From positions 186,001 to 250,000 of the forward strand of contig JAWMQL010000008.1 of NCBI GenBank assembly GCA_033283165.1: a stretch of 64,000 nucleotides of DNA, in the 5' to 3' direction. The stretch is from JAWMQL01 sp033283165. GTDB lineage: Bacteria > Pseudomonadota > Gammaproteobacteria > Pseudomonadales > Halieaceae. Every line of letters begins with the position of its first letter. Position 1 is the first letter of the stretch. Shown piece after piece: positions 60,747-64,000 of the stretch. A program made the position numbers and the translations under genes. Below the pieces are notes generated by a model. It saw nothing but the letters and a program-made list of their open reading frames with translations, did no database searches and was not told the origin of the DNA.

Positions 60747-62333
60747 ATGAAGACATGTGGCGAAGTACTGGCCGGCTACCTGGACGCCTACGGTGTCGAG
60801 GTGGTCACCGGAATCCCGGGCACACACACCATTGAGCTGTACCGGGGAATCCCGGCCACGCGTATGCGGCACATCACACCCCGGCACGAACAGGGGGCGG
60901 GTTTCCTGGCGGATGGCTACGCGCGGGTCAGTGGCAAGCCCGCCGCCTGTATCACGGTATCGGGTCCCGGCGCCTTCAATATCGCTACCGCCATGGGCCA
61001 GGCCCTGCAGGACAGCGTGCCGATGCTGGTGATCTCGGCGGATAACGCCACCTTCGAACAGAACCTGGGGCAGGGTCGCCTGCACGAGACCAGCCACCTG
61101 CAACGCGCCATGGAGAGCTGCAGTCGCTGGTCCCACACCGTGATGCGACCCGATGAATTGCCCCAGGTGATGGCGCGCGCCTTTGCAATCTTTCACAGCG
61201 AACGACCTGGACCGGTGCACCTGACCCTGCCGCTGGATGTCATCACGGCCGATGCCAGTCACGTGCCGGTGGAAGTCTGGCCGCTGCCGTCGCGGCCGGC
61301 GCCGGCGCCGGAAGCGCTCGCTCGCGCGCTGGCGCTGATCGAATCCTGCGAAAGCGTGGTCATCGCCGCCGGAGGTGGGGCGCGTGATGCCGCTGCCTCG
61401 TTGCGCCGGCTGGCGGAGAAACTCGATGCGCCGGTTACCGTGACCCATAACGCCAAGGGGGTGCTGCCACCGGATCATCCCCTGCTGGTGACCGCCAGTC
61501 CCTCTTACCGACCGGTTAGGGACCTGTACGCAGCAGCCGATCTGATTATCGGGGTTGGAACTGAATTCAGTGAAACGGACTATGATTTTTTCTTCGACGG
61601 CGGGTTCGACCTGGCGGGCACAGCCGTACTTCGGATCGACCTGGACAGTGCCCAACTCGCCCGTAATGTCCGCCCGGAAGTCGCCCTGTGTGCGGATGCC
61701 GGGTACGCCCTGGAGGCGCTGTGTGAACGGGTGGCAGCGAAAAACGGGCCGGGAGTTTCGCGGGTGGCCGCTGTGAACAAGGCCAGCCGGGCAATGGATC
61801 CCGCCGGCTACCGCGAATTCCTCGCCTGCATTCAGGAGGCGCTGCCCGGCGCCGTCGTGGTTGGTGACTCCACCCAGCCAGCGTATTTCAGCGCCTCCTG
61901 TTACGAGCCACCGGAACCGCGCTTGTTCGCCTCGGCAGCGACCGGTTACGGCACTCTGGGTTACGCGCTGCCCGCCGCACTGGGCGCGAAACTGGGTCGG
62001 CCCGATCGCGCTGTGGTCAGTTTGAATGGCGACGGGGGTATCCAGTTCACCGTAAACGAGCTGGCGACCGCGGTGGAAGCCAATATTCCCGTTGCGATCG
62101 TGATCTGGCACAACCACAGCTATGGCCAGATTGCCGCTAATTTTCGCGATGCGGGGATGGAGCCCATCGCCTGCGATATTTTCAGCCCGGATTTTGTCCG
62201 CCTGGCGCAGGCCTATGGCTGTGAGGCCCGGCGGGCCGCGAATCTGAAGGAATTCCGTGAGGCCTTGCGCAGCAGTTCAGCAGCCTCCCTGCCCACTGTT
62301 ATCGAGGTGGTGGAGTCGGACTTCATCGCATAA
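60747..62333 (+). CDS. ThDP enzyme like 5-guanidino-2-oxopentanoate decarboxylase
   Basis: A 528-residue protein from ATG 60747, with GGAGG five bases upstream (an earlier in-frame ATG at 60729 has none). PRHEQGAGFLADGYARVSGK has the ThDP Glu at 48. VSGPGAFNIATAMGQALQD, GVGTEFSETDYDFFFDGGF and the ThDP motif LNGDGGIQFTVNELATAVEA with NHSYGQIAANF fit the AruI group of the acetolactate synthase superfamily. AruI decarboxylates the 2-oxo acid of arginine in the transaminase pathway. No aruH is adjacent. It may instead act on another 2-oxo acid; its placement 21 bases after ilvH is unusual. Confidence 0.8.
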   Translation: MKTCGEVLAGYLDAYGVEVVTGIPGTHTIELYRGIPATRMRHITPRHEQGAGFLADGYARVSGKPAACITVSGPGAFNIATAMGQALQDSVPMLVISADNATFEQNLGQGRLHETSHLQRAMESCSRWSHTVMRPDELPQVMARAFAIFHSERPGPVHLTLPLDVITADASHVPVEVWPLPSRPAPAPEALARALALIESCESVVIAAGGGARDAAASLRRLAEKLDAPVTVTHNAKGVLPPDHPLLVTASPSYRPVRDLYAAADLIIGVGTEFSETDYDFFFDGGFDLAGTAVLRIDLDSAQLARNVRPEVALCADAGYALEALCERVAAKNGPGVSRVAAVNKASRAMDPAGYREFLACIQEALPGAVVVGDSTQPAYFSASCYEPPEPRLFASAATGYGTLGYALPAALGAKLGRPDRAVVSLNGDGGIQFTVNELATAVEANIPVAIVIWHNHSYGQIAANFRDAGMEPIACDIFSPDFVRLAQAYGCEARRAANLKEFREALRSSSAASLPTVIEVVESDFIA

Positions 62334-62359
62334 AAAAACCCCGGCACAGGGCCGGGGTT
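62332..62359 (-). terminator. Rho-independent terminator of ilvC
   Basis: On the minus strand, AACCCCGGC (complement of 62351-62359), loop, GCCGGGGTT (complement of 62337-62345) is followed by a T run (the A run at 62332-62338). It lies 22 bases after the ilvC stop and overlaps the stop codon of the convergent ThDP enzyme gene. The stem could also slow transcription from that side. Confidence 0.92.
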
Positions 62360-62380
62360 GCAATTGAGAAGCGCCGGAGT

Positions 62381-63853
62381 CTAAAGGATGCGCTTCATCG
62401 CGGTCATGTGGCCGCGCAGGGTTTTGCCGACGATTTCCACCGGGTGGCTGCGGATCGCCTCGTTGACGGCTATCAGTTCCTGGTTGTCGACGCCGTTGTC
62501 GCCCTCCATGCCCTTGCCGATGACGTCGGTGTCGACCTTGCTCATGAAGTCGGCCAGCAGGGGGCGGCAGGCGTGGTCGAACAGGTAGCAGCCGTACTCT
62601 GCGGTATCGGAGATCACCACGTTCATCTCGTACAGCTTTTTGCGCGCGATGGTGTTGGCGATCAGTGGCGTCTCGTGCAGGGACTCGTAGTAGGCTGACT
62701 CTTCCTTGATGCCCGCCTGCACCATCACTTCAAAGGCCAGTTCCACGCCCGCCTTGCACATGGCCACCAGCAGGATGCCGTGGTCGTAGTATTCCTGTTC
62801 CGGAATGTCGGCGTCGGTGTTGTCGGTATTCTCAAACGCGGTGTCCTGGGTAGCTGCGCGCCAGGCCAGCAGGTTGGCGTCGTCGTTGGCCCAGTCTTCC
62901 ATCATGGTCCTGGAAAACTCACCGGACATGATGTCGTCCTGGTGCTTCTCGTACAGTGGCCGCATGATGCTCTTCAGTTCCTCTGCGAGGTGGAAGGCAC
63001 GGACCTTGGCCGGGTTGGACAGGCGGTCCATCATGTTGGTGATACCGCCGTGCTTGAGGCCCTCGGTGACGGTTTCCCAGCCGTACTGGATCAGTTTCGA
63101 AGCGTAGCCCGGCTCGATGCCTTTCTCCACCATCTTGTCGAAGCACAGAATGGCGCCGGTTTGCAGCATGCCGCAGAGGATGGTCTGCTCGCCCATCAGG
63201 TCAGATTTCACCTCGGCAATGGGGGAGGACTCCAGTACGCCGGCGCGATCGCCGCCGGTGCCGGAAGCCAGTGCCTTGGCGATTTCCATACCTTCACCCT
63301 TCGGGTCGTTCTCACGGTGTACAGCGATCAGCGTCGGTACCCCGAAACCTCGCTTGTACTCCTCGCGCACCTCGGTGCCGGGGCACTTGGGGCACATCAT
63401 CACCACGGTCAGGTCCTTGCGGATCTGCATCCCTTCTTCCACCAGGTTGAAGCCATGTGCGTAGTCCAGACAGGCGCCTTCCTTCATCAGCGGCATCACC
63501 GCATTGACCACGCTGGTATGCTGCTTGTCGGGCGTCAGGTTCATGACCACGTCGGCAGTCGGGACCAGTTCTTCGTAGGTGCCGACGGTGAAACCGTTCT
63601 CGGTGGCATTTTTCCAGCTCTGGCGCTGCTGCTCTATGGCGTCGGCGCGCAGGGCGTAGGCCACATCGAGGCCGGAATCGCGCAGGTTCAGGCCCTGGTT
63701 CAGGCCCTGGGCGCCGCAGCCGACGATTACGATTTTCCTGCCCTTGAGGAAATCGCAGCCGTTGGCGAATTCCTCGCGGCCCATGAAGCGGCATTTGCCC
63801 AATTCCTCCAGCTGCAGACGCAGTGGCAGGGTGTTGAAGTAGTTCTGGCCCAT
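62381..63853 (-). CDS. ilvC: Ketol-acid reductoisomerase, class II (long form)
   Basis: A 490-residue protein, the long E. coli type with a duplicated C-terminal knotted domain (the short class is about 340). IVIVGCGAQGLNQGLNLRDS (41-60) is the NADPH fold. MMCPKCPGTEVREEYKRGFG, LMGEQTILCGML and the repeated acidic metal sites are present. It reduces acetolactate to dihydroxyisovalerate with Mg2+ and NADPH, the step after IlvIH. AGGAG lies eight bases before the ATG. It is divergent from a LysR gene as in E. coli ilvC-ilvY. Confidence 0.98.
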   Translation of the reverse strand: MGQNYFNTLPLRLQLEELGKCRFMGREEFANGCDFLKGRKIVIVGCGAQGLNQGLNLRDSGLDVAYALRADAIEQQRQSWKNATENGFTVGTYEELVPTADVVMNLTPDKQHTSVVNAVMPLMKEGACLDYAHGFNLVEEGMQIRKDLTVVMMCPKCPGTEVREEYKRGFGVPTLIAVHRENDPKGEGMEIAKALASGTGGDRAGVLESSPIAEVKSDLMGEQTILCGMLQTGAILCFDKMVEKGIEPGYASKLIQYGWETVTEGLKHGGITNMMDRLSNPAKVRAFHLAEELKSIMRPLYEKHQDDIMSGEFSRTMMEDWANDDANLLAWRAATQDTAFENTDNTDADIPEQEYYDHGILLVAMCKAGVELAFEVMVQAGIKEESAYYESLHETPLIANTIARKKLYEMNVVISDTAEYGCYLFDHACRPLLADFMSKVDTDVIGKGMEGDNGVDNQELIAVNEAIRSHPVEIVGKTLRGHMTAMKRIL

Positions 63854-63940
63854 GGCGTTTCTCCTGATATGAGTCCGGTTCGAGAGCGCGCAGGATACGG
63901 CAAACCAGCGCTTGCGTAAAACGCTAAAAAGTACATACTG

Positions 63941-63959
63941 TATTGCGTATTATGCAATA
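63941..63959. promoter_or_regulatory. Palindromic IlvY-type operator between ilvC and LysR gene
   Basis: TATTGC (63941-63946), seven bases, GCAATA (63954-63959) is a perfect inverted repeat of the LysR T-N11-A kind. It contains the ATTGC/GCAAT half-sites known from the E. coli IlvY operators. It lies 10 bases before the regulator ATG and about 90 bases before ilvC. A second short repeat, GCGT AAA ACGC, is at 63914-63924. Confidence 0.7.
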
Positions 63960-63969
63960 GTGACGCTCT

Positions 63970-64000
63970 ATGGATACCCGATCCCTGGCCGTTTTCCTGT
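63970..64000 (+). CDS. ilvY: LysR-family regulator, IlvY-like, cut by window end
   Basis: Only ten codons are visible: ATG 63970 encodes MDTRSLAVFL, which matches the start of IlvY and other LysR regulators (first helix before the helix-turn-helix). The call rests mostly on its divergent position to ilvC and the operator-like palindrome beside its start. IlvY activates ilvC when acetolactate or acetohydroxybutyrate is bound. Confidence 0.65.
   Translation, partial: MDTRSLAVFL

Overview
The window is a high-GC stretch of a gammaproteobacterial chromosome. The evidence is the gene set and order: fxsA-groES-groEL; rluD-pgeF-clpB; ribF-ileS-lspA-fkpB-ispH followed by a fimT-pilV-pilW-pilX-pilY1-pilE minor pilin operon next to pilS/pilR; and a long (class II) ilvC divergent from a LysR gene. 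A marine relative of the Halieaceae/OM60 type is my best guess, from gene order and protein style remembered rather than searched. I see no rRNA, tRNA, CRISPR array or intact insertion sequence.

Region 1 (1-2.2 kb) has the end of an unknown gene and a secreted 557-residue surface-type protein with strongly biased codons, closed by a clear terminator. Region 2 (2.2-16.8 kb) is the accessory heart of the window. A parvulin-type chaperone is followed by six PAPS-dependent sulfotransferase-like genes, five glycosyltransferase genes and one AmpG-like MFS transporter. They form two convergent operons that meet at a CTAG sequence serving as the stop codon of both. The likely product is a sulfated glycan or glycoconjugate; its identity is unknown.

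Region 3 (16.8-28.97 kb) is mostly housekeeping: an alkyltransferase-like protein with Trp in place of the active Cys, a DUF481 protein, fxsA, groESL, a PuuD-like membrane protein, a coiled-coil membrane protein, class I fumarase, exonuclease I, aspartate carbamoyltransferase, ADP-ribose pyrophosphatase and MurJ. The groESL promoter region carries a perfect CIRCE operator on a sigma-70 promoter plus a separate sigma-32 promoter.

Region 4 (28.97-35.5 kb) lies between murJ and ribF, which are usually close together. It holds a methyltransferase, a radical SAM protein, a GT2 glycosyltransferase, a 949-residue multi-pass membrane protein and a UbiA-family prenyl-phosphate phosphoribosyltransferase-like protein. 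It looks like a second envelope-glycan or lipid module.

Region 5 (35.6-50.4 kb) is ribF-ileS-lspA-fkpB-ispH, then the type IV pilus minor pilin/PilY1 operon, with the PilS/PilR two-component genes convergent to it. Region 6 (50.5-58 kb) has nadE, bamD, rluD, pgeF, clpB (with a textbook sigma-32 promoter) and a DUF4124 gene. Region 7 (58-64 kb) is branched-chain amino acid synthesis: ilvI-ilvH, a co-oriented ThDP enzyme resembling 5-guanidino-2-oxopentanoate decarboxylase, convergent ilvC, and the start of a divergent ilvY-like LysR regulator with a palindromic operator between them.
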